From: JAIVJM01 sp963816985
GTDB lineage: Bacteria > Acidobacteriota > Blastocatellia > Pyrinomonadales > Pyrinomonadaceae
Reading direction: 5' to 3'
DNA: 64,000 bases
Assembly (NCBI GenBank): GCA_963816985.1
Contig: CAWFMF010000004.1
Location: forward strand, 372,001 to 436,000
In this document: positions 9,395 to 18,451 of the stretch, in pieces
Layout: every line of letters starts with the position of its first letter
Position numbering within the stretch: position 1 is the stretch's first letter
Program-made: the position numbers and the translations under genes
The notes under the pieces: generated by a model
Told to the model about the DNA's origin: nothing
What the model saw: the letters and a program-made list of their open reading frames with translations, nothing else
The model's database searches: none

Positions 9395-11986
9395 ATGTCC
9401 GCAAAAACTCCGAGCCCGCGCCCCCGGCGAGAGGGCGGCGCATACGCGCTCCGGCCCGCGCCGAAACGCCGCCGCAGTTTCATCCGCCGCTTCTGGTTCC
9501 CGGCGGTGCTTCTCTTGGCACTCGCTGCCGGGGGCTTGACCGGCATCGTCCTCGCCTACGGGCTCAACTACTCGCGCGCGGCGGAGGAGGTCAAGGCCCT
9601 TGCGACCTATCGTCCGAGCGTCGTGACGCGCGTCTACGCCGACGACGGCGAGACGGTCATCGGCGAGTTCGCTTTGGAGCGGCGCATCCCCCTCAAGTAC
9701 GAAGAGATTCCGCCGAACGTCCGCAACTCTATCTTAGCCGTCGAGGACGTGCGCTTCTTCGACCACGTCGGCATTGACCCCATCCGCATCTTCGGCGCGG
9801 TCTGGAAGAACGTCACGACGGGGAGCCGCGAGGGCGGCTCGACCTTGACGCAGCAGATCGCCAAGCGGCTCTTCCTGACGCCCGAACAGACCTACTCGCG
9901 CAAGGTCAACGAGTGGGTCGTCGCCGTCCAGATCGAACGCTTCTACACGAAGCAGCAGATCATGGAGATGTACGTCAACAACATCTTCGTCGGCGCGGGC
10001 GCATACGGCTTCGAGGCGGGGGCGGAGACCTACTTCGGCAAGCAGGCCAAAGACATGACGCTCGAAGAGGCCGCGCTCCTCGCGGGCATCCCGAAAGCGC
10101 CGAGCCAGCTCTCGCCGACCGTCAGCATGGCGGCGGCCAAAGAGCGCCGCGACCTCGTGCTGCAACTGATGGCGAAGCACGGCTTCGTCTCGCAATCGGA
10201 GGCCGACGCCGCGCAGGCCAAGCCCATCAAGCTCGCCGACACCGCCTTCTCTCTCTCGCAGCCGCGCTCCTCGATCTTCGCCTACCCCGTCGAAGAGATT
10301 CGCCAGCAGCTCGAAGAGAAGTACACGACGCGCGTCGCGCAGAGCGGTCTCGCCGTCTACTCGACCATCAACGTCGCGGCGCAGGAGAAGGCTTACGAGG
10401 CGCTGCGCAAAGGCTTGAGGGATTACGACCGAGGGCACTCCGGCTGGCGCTCGGCCTACCAGTTCATCGGGACGACGAACCCGGACGGCACGCAAGTTCC
10501 GGCCACGCCGCAGCAGATCGCCGCCTTCAAGCACCCCGACTGGTTCGCCGACAAGTACGAACCGGGCCAGTATCTGATGGGCCTCGTCACCAAAATTGAC
10601 GCGGCGCGCAACGAGGCCGCCGTCCGCTTCGGCAACTACGACGCGGTCGTGACGGCCAAAGAGATGGGGCGCTCCGCGCGCCAGCCGCGCACGGAGTTCA
10701 AGGTCGGCCACCTCGCCGAATTCAAGGTCGCAGAGGTTGACGAAGCGGGCCACAAGCTCAAAGTCGAGCTTTCGCAAATCCCCGCCGTGCAGGGCGCGCT
10801 CCTGACCGTCAACGCCAAGAACGGCGAGATCGTCGCCATGATCGGCGGCTACGACTTCAACACCAACAAATTCAATAACGCGACACAGGCTTACCGCCAG
10901 ACCGGCTCGTGCTTCAAGCCCTTCGTCTACGCGGCGGCGGTCGAGTGGGGGATGACGCCCGACACGGTGGTGAGCGGCGCGCCCATCAAGCGCGGCTCGT
11001 GGCAGCCGCACAACTTCGACGGCTCGCTCGGCAACGGCGACGTGCCGATGCGAATCGCGCTCGCCAAGTCCCTGAACATCCCGGCGGTGCACCTGCTCGA
11101 CATGGTCGGCATCCAGACCGGCGCGCAGATGGTTCGCCGCTTCGGCATCACGCAGCCGATGGCCCCCTACCTCCCCTCGGCGCTCGGCGCGACCGAGGTC
11201 CCGCTCGTCGAGATGGTCTCGGCCTATTCGGCCTTCCCCAACAAGGGCGTGCGCCACGAGAAGCACCTCATCCGGCGCATCCTCGACCGCGACGGGACGC
11301 CTCTGGAAGAGTGGGAGCGGACGACCTTCAAGGTGATGAGTGAGTACGTCGCACTCACCATGGTCGAGATGATGCGCGGCGTCGTCGCGGGCGGCGGCAC
11401 GGCCCCGGCGGCGTCCGCCGTGGGCGTCCCCGTGGCGGGCAAGACCGGCACGGTCAACGACCACACGGACGTGTGGTTCATCGGCTACTCGCCGACTTAC
11501 GTGACGGGCGTGTGGATGGGCTACTCGGAGCGCAAGAAGTCTCTGGGGAGCGGGATGACGGGCGGGCGCGGCGTCCTCCCTATCTGGGTTGACTTCATGA
11601 AGACCTACCTCAAGGACAAGCCGAAGGAGACCTTCGAGAAGGCCCCCAAGATGCCTGAAGACATCCGCGAGCTGCACCTCCAAAGGCAGCGCGAGATGGC
11701 CGAGGAGCGCGAGTCCTTCATGTCCGCGCGCGGCGAACGAGGCGGCGACGAGCGCCTGCTCCCCGCCCTCAACATCGAGCCCAAGCTCGAACAGATTACG
11801 CTCCCGCCCGCCGCCGGCGAGGGCTTGACGGCCACCAACCCGCCGCCCGCCGACGACTCGTCCAAGAAGCCCGAAGCGGTCGCGCCCCGCGACGACGACC
11901 CGCCCCCGCCCCCCGCCCCCGCCTCGCGCCCGCGCGAGGTCGAACAGCCCAAGAAGAAGGGCAAGAAGGGCTCGGACGAACCTTAA
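9395..11986 (+). CDS. Class A penicillin-binding protein (PBP1A-type)
   Basis: Bifunctional peptidoglycan glycosyltransferase/transpeptidase, 863 residues, anchored by one helix (residues ~33-55) with the catalytic part outside. The GT51 domain has AVEDVRFFDHVGIDPIRI (catalytic Glu near 115) and EGGSTLTQQIAKRLFL. The transpeptidase has Ser505-x-x-Lys508 (TGSCFKPF), SLN (AKSLNIPAVH) and the KTG motif at Lys683 (AGKTGTVND). The C-terminal ~100 residues are Pro/Lys-rich and low complexity. A GAGG Shine-Dalgarno precedes ATG 9395. Monocistronic, ending directly at hairpin 11987-12115. Confidence 0.94.
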   Translation: MSAKTPSPRPRREGGAYALRPAPKRRRSFIRRFWFPAVLLLALAAGGLTGIVLAYGLNYSRAAEEVKALATYRPSVVTRVYADDGETVIGEFALERRIPLKYEEIPPNVRNSILAVEDVRFFDHVGIDPIRIFGAVWKNVTTGSREGGSTLTQQIAKRLFLTPEQTYSRKVNEWVVAVQIERFYTKQQIMEMYVNNIFVGAGAYGFEAGAETYFGKQAKDMTLEEAALLAGIPKAPSQLSPTVSMAAAKERRDLVLQLMAKHGFVSQSEADAAQAKPIKLADTAFSLSQPRSSIFAYPVEEIRQQLEEKYTTRVAQSGLAVYSTINVAAQEKAYEALRKGLRDYDRGHSGWRSAYQFIGTTNPDGTQVPATPQQIAAFKHPDWFADKYEPGQYLMGLVTKIDAARNEAAVRFGNYDAVVTAKEMGRSARQPRTEFKVGHLAEFKVAEVDEAGHKLKVELSQIPAVQGALLTVNAKNGEIVAMIGGYDFNTNKFNNATQAYRQTGSCFKPFVYAAAVEWGMTPDTVVSGAPIKRGSWQPHNFDGSLGNGDVPMRIALAKSLNIPAVHLLDMVGIQTGAQMVRRFGITQPMAPYLPSALGATEVPLVEMVSAYSAFPNKGVRHEKHLIRRILDRDGTPLEEWERTTFKVMSEYVALTMVEMMRGVVAGGGTAPAASAVGVPVAGKTGTVNDHTDVWFIGYSPTYVTGVWMGYSERKKSLGSGMTGGRGVLPIWVDFMKTYLKDKPKETFEKAPKMPEDIRELHLQRQREMAEERESFMSARGERGGDERLLPALNIEPKLEQITLPPAAGEGLTATNPPPADDSSKKPEAVAPRDDDPPPPPAPASRPREVEQPKKKGKKGSDEP

Positions 11987-12115
11987 CGATTTTGGATTTT
12001 AGATTTTGGATTGCGGATTGGAAGAGGGGGAGTGAACGGCACGTTGCCATTCACTCCCCCTCTTTGTCGAGCGCGGATTTATAATCCGCAATCCAAAATC
12101 TAAAATCCAAAATCG
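11987..12115. terminator. Nested double hairpin between convergent genes (repeat family C)
   Basis: The outer arms (about 32 bp, words TTTTGGATTTTAGATTTTGG and ATTGCGGATT) at 11988-12019 mirror 12083-12115. An inner stem, AGAGGGGGAGTGAA with TTCACTCCCCCTCT, lies within 12021-12066. The element exactly fills the space between the PBP stop (11986) and the esterase stop (12116). Confidence 0.75.
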
Positions 12116-12844
12116 TCAGAGCAGCTTGTCGAGCCAGTACGGCAGCATCTTGCGCCACCACGGCCAGTCGTGATCCACGTCCGGCCCCCAGATATCGAGC
12201 GTGTGCGGGATGCCCTTCGAGTTGAGGATGCCGGAGAGCTGACGGCTCCGCTCCGGCGCTTCATACGACCCCTGCCCGGAGAGGATGACGATGGCGTCGG
12301 CGTGTTGCAGCGTCGGCAGGTAGCGGTCGTCGTTCAGGTTCGGCAGATACTGCACGGGGTTGTTGAAGTAGACGTTGTCGTCGAAGTAGCCGTCGAACCA
12401 CGAGCGCACGTCGTAACTCCCGCTCATCGCGACGACGCCGCGCAGCAAGTCCGGGTGCTTGAAGTAGGCGTTCGCCGAGAGATACGCGCCGAGGCTCGCG
12501 CCCGTCGTCAAGGGTTTCTGCCCGCCCGCCTCGTGCCGGATGAGCGGCAGAACCTCCTCGGTGATGTAGCGGTCGTAGCGCGTCAGCAGCTCGCCTTTGA
12601 GCGGCGGCGGCGCTTTGTCGTTCATCAGGCTGTAGCGGTTGACGCTGTTGATGGAATAGGCGCGGACGCGCCCGGCCTCGATGTGATGGCGGATCGAATC
12701 AATGAGGTGGAACCTCTCGTATTCGAGGTAGTCGGCGGCGGCGGTCGGGAACATCAACAGCGGGTAACCGGCGTGCCCGTAGGCGACAATCGGCATCTCC
12801 ATCCCCAGATTGGAACTGAACCAAGAGTCGGTGCGGCGCTCCAT
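12116..12844 (-). CDS. Putative esterase (alpha/beta hydrolase)
   Basis: 242 residues, esterase D/tributyrin-esterase-like family. The fold starts at EMPIVAYGHAGYPLLMFPT; the nucleophile elbow is TTGASLGAYLSANAYFKHP (G-x-S-x-G with Ser). A late aspartate and histidine fall in WGPDVDHDWPWWRKMLP, consistent with a complete Ser-Asp-His triad. No signal peptide, so probably cytoplasmic. The substrate is not evident from context. Its stop abuts the shared double hairpin with the PBP gene; 12845-13062 shows no gene. Confidence 0.82.
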   Translation of the reverse strand: MERRTDSWFSSNLGMEMPIVAYGHAGYPLLMFPTAAADYLEYERFHLIDSIRHHIEAGRVRAYSINSVNRYSLMNDKAPPPLKGELLTRYDRYITEEVLPLIRHEAGGQKPLTTGASLGAYLSANAYFKHPDLLRGVVAMSGSYDVRSWFDGYFDDNVYFNNPVQYLPNLNDDRYLPTLQHADAIVILSGQGSYEAPERSRQLSGILNSKGIPHTLDIWGPDVDHDWPWWRKMLPYWLDKLL

Positions 12845-13062
12845 GTAAACAAATCCCTCCTCCGTGAAGGCGTCTCGGCTGCGATTAAACTGTCTTGGGT
12901 GGCGCGGTAATTCGGCCCCGATAATCCCTCAAAACCCCCGCGCGCGCAAGCCTCCCCGCCCCTCCGCACCCCCGCTTGACGCTCGCGCGCCCGCTCTGCT
13001 ATAAAAACATCTCGCGTCGGCCCGCAGCACCCCATTGCCGCCACGCCCCATACAAAATATCT

Positions 13063-13137
<75 letters not shown>

Positions 13138-13152
13138 ATTAAATTAATAACT

Positions 13153-13178
13153 TACGGGAGGCTTCGAGCCTCCCGTAA
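13153..13178 (+). terminator. Terminator hairpin after tRNA-Asn
   Basis: Stem TACGGGAGGCT / AGCCTCCCGTA with a TCG loop, sixteen bases after the tRNA and followed by an AT-rich stretch. Typical of tRNA transcript ends. Confidence 0.75.
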
Positions 13179-13283
13179 TTCGTTTACCCGCGTTCATACC
13201 CGCTTTCGTTCCTAACCCGGTTATTTTTCTTCATTGAGCTTTGGTTGAGGAGAGGGTTCTAATAGGATTTCAATCTGTTAAAT

Positions 13284-14340
13284 GACGTTGTTGCATAAAA
13301 GGCTACGGAGACGGGAGTGCTGGTAATCTTGAGGTGTGAAACACAAGAATACGAAAAGCACGTACCGTCTCCGTAACTGGAGTCACTATAACAAAGCTCT
13401 GGTCAGGCGTGGAAGTCTCACGCTGTGGGTCACAGATGACATCCTCGCTAAGTGGCAGAACCATCAGCGCACGGGCAGGCGCGGGAAGCCTTCCATCTAC
13501 TCCGACACGGCTATCCTCTGCATGGCGACGCTCGCGGAGGTGTATCGCCTGCCGCTGCGCGCCAGCGAAGGGCTGATGAGCGGCGTGGTCAGCCTGCTCG
13601 GACTTTGTTTGAGCGTGCCTTGCTACACGACCCTGTGCCGGCGCAGACGAACGCTCGAAGTCTCTTTGCCGCGCCTGCGCCGGAGTGAGCCGCTGCACTT
13701 GGTGGTGGACTCGACGGGCGTGAAAATCTACGGCGAGGGCGAATGGAAAGTCAGGCGTTACGGGTGGTCGAAGCGGCGGACGTGGCGCAAGTTGCACTTG
13801 GGCGTGGACGAAGCGACGGGCGAGTTGGCGGCGGCGGTCGTGACGACCAACGACTTCGGTGACGGGCAAGTGCTTCAAGACCTGCTCGCTCAGGTGGGTG
13901 ACGAGTTGCGGCAGGTGACGGGAGACGGCGGCTACGACGACCGCCAATGTTACGACGCCATCCAAGAGCGCAAGGCGAGAGCCGTCATCCCGCCGCAACG
14001 GGGGGCGCGCATCTGGCGTCATGGGAACACGAGAGGCGAGCGGCACGACCGTGATGAAAACCTGCGCTACTTGCGTGCTCACGGGCGGGCGAAGTGGAAG
14101 CGCGATTATGAGTATCACCGGCGCTCGCTGGCGGAGGTGGCGGTCTTCCGGCTCAAGATGGTCTTCGGGGCGAGTGCCAGTGCGCGCAGTTTTGCGGGTC
14201 AGGCCAGTCAACTGTTGGTGCGGTGCGCGGCCTTGAATCGGATGACGCACGAAGGGATGCCCGACAGCTACAAGGTCACGGCGTAAGGTAAGTTCAGTTG
14301 GAGGGTCAGCTTCGCTCATCCTCTTTTATGCAACAAAGTC
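13284..14340 (+). mobile_element. IS5-family (IS903-type) insertion sequence, complete, 1057 bp
   Basis: The terminal inverted repeats are GACGTTGTTGCATAAAAG (left, from 13284) and, in reverse complement, GACTTTGTTGCATAAAAG (right, to 14340), one mismatch. A 9-bp direct repeat CTGTTAAAT flanks it (13275-13283 and 14341-14349), the target duplication expected of IS903-group elements; the 1057-bp length also fits that group. The right copy of the duplication contains the stop codon of the restriction gene (14344-14346), so the insertion hit its very 3' end without damaging it. Intact ends and target repeats indicate a recent insertion. Confidence 0.93.
13336..14286 (+). CDS. IS5-family transposase
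   Basis: 316 residues from GTG 13336, the single gene of the IS element. DDE-type motifs are visible: LHLVVDSTGVKIYGEGEW (first Asp), GELAAAVVTTNDFGDGQVL, QVTGDGGYDDRQCYD (second Asp), and a C-terminal RRSLAEVAVFRLKMVFG region carrying the Glu of the YREK-like signature. Length and motif order match the IS903 group. No frameshift or stop is present, so the element is probably active. Confidence 0.92.
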   Translation: MKHKNTKSTYRLRNWSHYNKALVRRGSLTLWVTDDILAKWQNHQRTGRRGKPSIYSDTAILCMATLAEVYRLPLRASEGLMSGVVSLLGLCLSVPCYTTLCRRRRTLEVSLPRLRRSEPLHLVVDSTGVKIYGEGEWKVRRYGWSKRRTWRKLHLGVDEATGELAAAVVTTNDFGDGQVLQDLLAQVGDELRQVTGDGGYDDRQCYDAIQERKARAVIPPQRGARIWRHGNTRGERHDRDENLRYLRAHGRAKWKRDYEYHRRSLAEVAVFRLKMVFGASASARSFAGQASQLLVRCAALNRMTHEGMPDSYKVTA

Positions 14341-14343
14341 CTG

Positions 14344-15189
14344 TTAAATTGTAAGCCTATTTCTATCAGAAATTTTAGTTTGAAGAGTAGCAATGATGTC
14401 TGCTAGCTCCACATTTGGGCTCGCCTGTAAGCCCAAACAGACAGCTATTCCATCGCTATCGGTACTTGTCCGAGCAGTTAGTTCTATACGGTTTTGTTCT
14501 TCGCCTTTTCTAAAGGTGTAGGCGTGAAAGTGCATAAGGTCTCCAAGTTTTGCCTCTCCAATATGAGCAAAGGAAAATTCCCTTGCCATATAAGCGAGAA
14601 GGAAATCTTGGAGAACAAGTACGAAGTGTTTATTTACGTGCTCAAAGGTCTTTACCTTATGGTGTAATTGGACAAGAGTTGTCTTCGCAGTCATCTTCCA
14701 ATTCATGCCATAGGGACTCGCGTTATTAATATCTGCTTCATCAACTTCTAAGCCAACAGATTTGAGGAATCGCTGACGCGCGGGCCATACAGTTCCGGTA
14801 GTATCAACTGCCTGTAACTCTATTCCCACAAAATCTACTACCTTCCCACCTTTAACAGACACGAGAAAGTAATCAACACTCCCGCCGGGGATAGAAACTT
14901 CTGAAACTATGTGCAGTATATTGCCGGGTTCGTGAAGGGTTAACAGGTGAATACAATCAATGAAAATCTGCCTTCTTTCTAAAAATCGGTGGGGGCAGAT
15001 AATTATATCGGCAGGAATTCTACCGTGCTGTACTGTGCAAGTTCCAATTGCTATATCAGGTCTGCTTTTTCTAGTTTTAACGCACACTCTGTCAAGGTAA
15101 TCACAATGTTTGTTCCTTACAACAATCTCCCAATCAACGTCGGGACGATGAGTAGGAATTGTAAAGAGGTCTACTATCTTTTCACTCAT
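14344..15189 (-). CDS. NotI-like type II restriction endonuclease
   Basis: 281 residues. Its ATG overlaps the methylase stop (ATGA, 15186-15189), so the pair is translationally coupled. A PD-(D/E)XK-like core is suggested by SEVSIPGGSVDYFLVS followed by VVDFVGIELQAVD (Glu, Asp, then Glu-x-Gln). Four N-terminal cysteines (29, 36, 51, 65) recall the Cys4 metal site known in NotI, and PYGMNWKMTAKTTLVQLHHK resembles the family's C-terminal region. The assignment rests on remembered family features. The DNA is clearly richer in A+T than the flanks, a sign of transfer. Confidence 0.7.
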   Translation of the reverse strand: MSEKIVDLFTIPTHRPDVDWEIVVRNKHCDYLDRVCVKTRKSRPDIAIGTCTVQHGRIPADIIICPHRFLERRQIFIDCIHLLTLHEPGNILHIVSEVSIPGGSVDYFLVSVKGGKVVDFVGIELQAVDTTGTVWPARQRFLKSVGLEVDEADINNASPYGMNWKMTAKTTLVQLHHKVKTFEHVNKHFVLVLQDFLLAYMAREFSFAHIGEAKLGDLMHFHAYTFRKGEEQNRIELTARTSTDSDGIAVCLGLQASPNVELADIIATLQTKISDRNRLTI

Positions 15190-16251
15190 AAGAGCCTATG
15201 ACATCTTTGTTCGGCTGCGATTATGTACTCTTGAGAAACATCTATGCCGACCGACTTTCGTGAAAATTGAAATGCGACGAGGTTCGTAGTACCCGTTCCA
15301 CAAAAGGGGTCTAATGCTATCCCGTTAGGTGGGCAAGTAGCTAATAAAGGTATTTTACATAAATCCTGTGGGTAGGCTGCGTAATGTTCGGATTTTTGCG
15401 TGTCCTCCGGGATAATGTCCCAAACATCACTAGGCTTACTGCCGTTAGGATGGTACTTAAGAAAATAAAAGCCCTTTTGCAAAAGTTCTTTTGCTCTCCC
15501 CGATACCTTTTCGGAATCAGAATGAGTCGTTCGTTGTTGTCCCCTAATTACCATTCTAAAATCTGAAATCTTATCTTCTGCTACTTGCTTTAGGACTTGA
15601 TTAAGAGCTGTGAAAGCAGACTCTTTTTTCTTTTTCAGTCAAAGATGTGGATAATTCTATTTGCCGCTTGTAGCGCACTCCGGTAACTCCTGTGGCCGAG
15701 ACTATCGCGCCGTTTACAATCTTGGTCTCTCTCGGTTTTGACCTAATAGCATCTGCGTCGTAGTAATAATTCTTAGGCTCTTTAACGAAGTGGAAAATAT
15801 GTTCATGGACGTTGCGTAATCTATCTAACGAATTGTCCGGCCCACCTTTAACCTTATTCCAAATCACATCATTTCTAAGAATCCATCCCTGTTGGTCAGT
15901 TAATGCGACTGCTACTCGCCACGGAATGCCTACCAGAGCCTTACTCTCATAGGTATCCCCTAAGTTGAGCCAAAAAGAACCCGTTGGCTTTAACAGCCTA
16001 TGTACTTCCTTGAAGATACTAAGAAGTTTTTGGATATATTCAGTCCATGTTTTCTCTAAGCCGATACCGCCCGCCGTATATTGACGCTGCCCCCAATAGG
16101 GTGGGCTAGTCATGCAAAAATCTATGCTCGCGCTAGGTAGTTGTCTCAGTGTGTCCAGAGAATCAGCGCAAAAGAACAACGGCCTCACACTATTGCCTAG
16201 TAAGTAGTTGTTGAATTCTACAAGGTGGTTTGTAATTGACAGATTTTGCAT
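15186..16251 (-). CDS. DNA methyltransferase (beta class, N4-C/N6-A), split by one extra A
   Basis: Modification partner of the 14344-15189 nuclease. The first part (16251 to 15601) has the catalytic motif IV as TSPPYWGQRQY, typical of N4-cytosine and some N6-adenine enzymes. The second part, in another frame, has the SAM-binding motif I as DPFCGTGTTNLVAF, giving the beta-class order. The frames join smoothly (LTEKEK then ESAFTALNQVLKQV) if one base is removed from the T6 run at 15624-15629 (A6 on the coding strand). Either sequencing error, slippage-based switching, or real loss; a lone active nuclease would be lethal, so an intact product is likely in at least some cells. Confidence 0.85.
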
Positions 16252-16259
16252 TAGACCGA

Positions 16260-16275
16260 TACCTAATTGATGGTA
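16260..16275. promoter_or_regulatory. Palindromic operator-like site before the methylase
   Basis: TACCTAATTGATGGTA, an imperfect palindrome with TACC/GGTA ends, ends 8 bases before the methylase start codon at 16251, where a bound protein would block translation initiation or transcription. It shares the half-site TRATGGTA with the perfect palindrome at 16812-16831. Confidence 0.45.
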
Positions 16276-16466
16276 AGCCCTCTCACTATAATTATGCTAA
16301 AAGTCGCTTATGGAACTTGTCTGTTAGCTCCTTCAATCATTAGTCCGCCATTCGTGAATCCTGCCCGCCGCCCTAGCAGCGTGTCTTAAGTGTGTAAGCC
16401 TTTTTTGAATTGCCCTAACATTGCCCCTAACCGCTAATATTCTCCGCTTCGTTAAATTAACATCCT

Positions 16467-16766
16467 TCACCGGGGACGACGCCTCACCCCTTCGTGCTTC
16501 TTCGCGCTCGGCAACTTGGCGGGTAGGTCTAGCTCATCATCAATCAGCACGTCAGTGCTTACATTTGCCGCCCGTGCGTACCGCAGCAGAATGGGAAGCG
16601 GCGGCTCGTTCGTCCCCAACTCATACGTCGAAATCTGCTTGAACCAGATGAAGTCTTCGACTCCAAGATGCTTCCACATTTCGGACTGAGAAAGCCCTAA
16701 CGCCTCTCTTATCCGCCGCAACTTCTCCGGCAGACGCTCCGGCTTAATACGTGGCCTTCGTCCCAT
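16467..16766 (-). CDS. XRE-family helix-turn-helix regulator
   Basis: 99 residues with a Cro/CI-type helix-turn-helix (IREALGLSQSEMWKHLGV, then QISTYELGTNEPPLPILLRYARAANV). Basic N- and C-terminal tails. Same strand as the restriction-modification genes and 215 bp upstream of the methylase. The matching palindromes before this gene and before the methylase make it a plausible controller of the restriction-modification operon, somewhat longer than typical C proteins. The region 16252-16466 shows no other gene. Confidence 0.82.
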   Translation of the reverse strand: MGRRPRIKPERLPEKLRRIREALGLSQSEMWKHLGVEDFIWFKQISTYELGTNEPPLPILLRYARAANVSTDVLIDDELDLPAKLPSAKKHEGVRRRPR

Positions 16767-16811
16767 CAGGCACAGTCTCCTGACGGGATAAGCAACGTCC
16801 GACGCTTGTTG

Positions 16812-16831
16812 CTACCATTAAATAATGGTAG
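16812..16831. promoter_or_regulatory. Perfect palindromic operator upstream of the XRE gene
   Basis: CTACCATTA-AA-TAATGGTAG, 9-bp arms with a 2-base centre, located 46-65 bases upstream of the XRE start codon. Size and symmetry suit a dimeric Cro/CI-type regulator and autoregulation. A related, weaker palindrome precedes the methylase. Confidence 0.6.
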
Positions 16832-17280
16832 TATGTGTTCGCGTAACTGATTCGCCGTGAGTAGGAACCTTCCTTGCTCAACGGCGATGCTCATTACTCG
16901 TCCATGAGGCTGAGGCGTGAGCTACGCATGACCGTTGCAGTAGATTTTCAAAGACAGAGAACGCGCGGAATATATCATAGGAGCCTCACGCTCATGGGCA
17001 TTTTAGTCTGCGATTACGCATAGGGGTGCGTCGGGGCGGACGCATCTCTCCGGCACGCCCGCCTTTGAGGGTGGCGGGCTGTGCCGCGAGGCCGCGCGCG
17101 CGTCAGGCAGGCGTGCGCGGCCTCGCCGCGTGCGGTGATGGAATCCGAGGCGGAAACCGCCATTGAAGAGAGCGGAGGGGTGGCTCTCGAATTCTTGGAA
17201 TCCGAAAGCTGTGCGGAATTACATGACTCCCGCCTAAGATTGCGGTTCTTTAGAGGGCTAAATTAAGGCGGGGCAATGGT

Positions 17281-17511
17281 TTAGACAGGATAAAAGTCCG
17301 TCCATACAGCCGCGAAGCTTGTTCAGACAGCGTAAAACCTTCTTCAGACAGTGCGAAACCTTCTTCAGACAGTGCGAAACCTTCCTCAGACAGTGTGAAA
17401 GCTCGTTCAGACGCTGCGAAAGCCTCTCCATACAAGGCGAAACGCGGTTCAGACAGCGCGAAAGGGTGTTCGGACGGCGCGCGAGGTGGTTGAGGCGGCG
17501 TGTGAGTTGAG
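17281..17511. repeat. 21-bp tandem repeat array, 11 units
   Basis: Eleven consecutive units of exactly 21 bp with consensus near TCAGACAGNGCGAAANCTNNT; the central units (17344-17385) are identical and the outer ones diverge. It lies in a 900-bp gap (16767-17672) with no convincing gene; a 61-residue minus-strand frame across it is simply the repeat translated. 21 bp equals two helical turns, so a protein bound to each unit would sit on one face. Confidence 0.85.
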
Positions 17512-17672
17512 GGCGGCGGAGAAAAAGTCTTTTAGGGCGGGGTGGGCGGGCGTATAATCCGGGGCTCAGGGCGGCTCCTCAGCGACGCAGGCCGCCGCAA
17601 GTGGGTACGAATGAGTCCTCGCCTCTCGACCTGAAACATTCCTGACTGTTTCCACGACAGGAGACCTCACTC

Positions 17673-18359
17673 ATGAAAGACATCGAAAAACGTAAGTACG
17701 AGATGTTCCTGCGCCTGCGCGAGTTCCGCGCGGCGCGCGCGGCGGAGTTCCCGCAGACCACGCTCGCGGGCGAGCTTTTCAACCTCATCAACACCGTCAT
17801 CAACGAGCTGGACGCGCACACCTCGGCGCAGGCTTCGGGGCGGGGTGCGGCGCAGGAGAGCACCGCGAGCAAGGCCGCCGCGCGCGACGAGTTGCGCCGC
17901 GACCTCGACGCCATTAGCCGCACCGCCCGCGTGATGGCGCTCGGCATGCCGGGGCTCGAAAACAAGTTCCGCGCGCCGCGCAGCGTCAGCGACCAGACGC
18001 TGCTCACCACGGCGCGCGCCTTCGCCGCCGACGCCCTGCCGCTGAAGACAGACTTCACGCGGCGCGGACTGCCCGACGATTTTCTCGAAGACCTCGCGGG
18101 CGACATCGAAGACTTCGAGCGGGCCATCACCCAGAGGATTCAGAAACGCGAGGCGCGGGTGTCGGCGACCGCCGCGATTGACGAAGTCATCGAGCGCGGA
18201 GTCAACGCCGCGCGCGAGCTGGATGTCATCATGCGCAATAAGTTCGCCGCCGACCCTTCGACCCTCGCGGCGTGGCTCAGCGCGAGTCACACGCAGCGCA
18301 CGCCGCGCCGCGAGGCCGCGAGCCAGCCCGACCCCCCTCCGCCCACGCCCGCGCCTTGA
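17673..18359 (+). CDS. Helical protein of unknown function
   Basis: 228 residues. Start ATG 17673 is preceded by a purine-rich AGGAGA sequence. It begins MKDIEKRKYEMFLRLREFRAA and consists of strongly predicted amphipathic helices with an Ala-rich middle (residues ~60-75) and a Pro-rich C-terminal tail. No signal peptide, membrane segment or catalytic motif. I do not recognise a named family. It is a lone plus-strand gene between the 21-bp array and the convergent beta-helix gene. Confidence 0.7.
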   Translation: MKDIEKRKYEMFLRLREFRAARAAEFPQTTLAGELFNLINTVINELDAHTSAQASGRGAAQESTASKAAARDELRRDLDAISRTARVMALGMPGLENKFRAPRSVSDQTLLTTARAFAADALPLKTDFTRRGLPDDFLEDLAGDIEDFERAITQRIQKREARVSATAAIDEVIERGVNAARELDVIMRNKFAADPSTLAAWLSASHTQRTPRREAASQPDPPPPTPAP

Positions 18360-18451
18360 AGAATGAATCCTTTACGCGCTGGCGATTAAGTACGGCAACG
18401 CGGCGCGGGGGTTGGTCTCGGCAGGAGGGCTTCACTTCAGAGACTATGAAA

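Noticed and set aside
9734..11683. 649-residue minus-strand frame
   Set aside because: Shadow of the penicillin-binding protein gene; composition typical of antisense GC-rich frames.
17081..17266. 61-residue plus-strand gene
   Set aside because: No Shine-Dalgarno, no recognisable pattern and atypical composition; probably chance.
17281..17511. CRISPR array
   Set aside because: Units are contiguous 21-mers with no spacers and no cas genes nearby; this is a tandem repeat.
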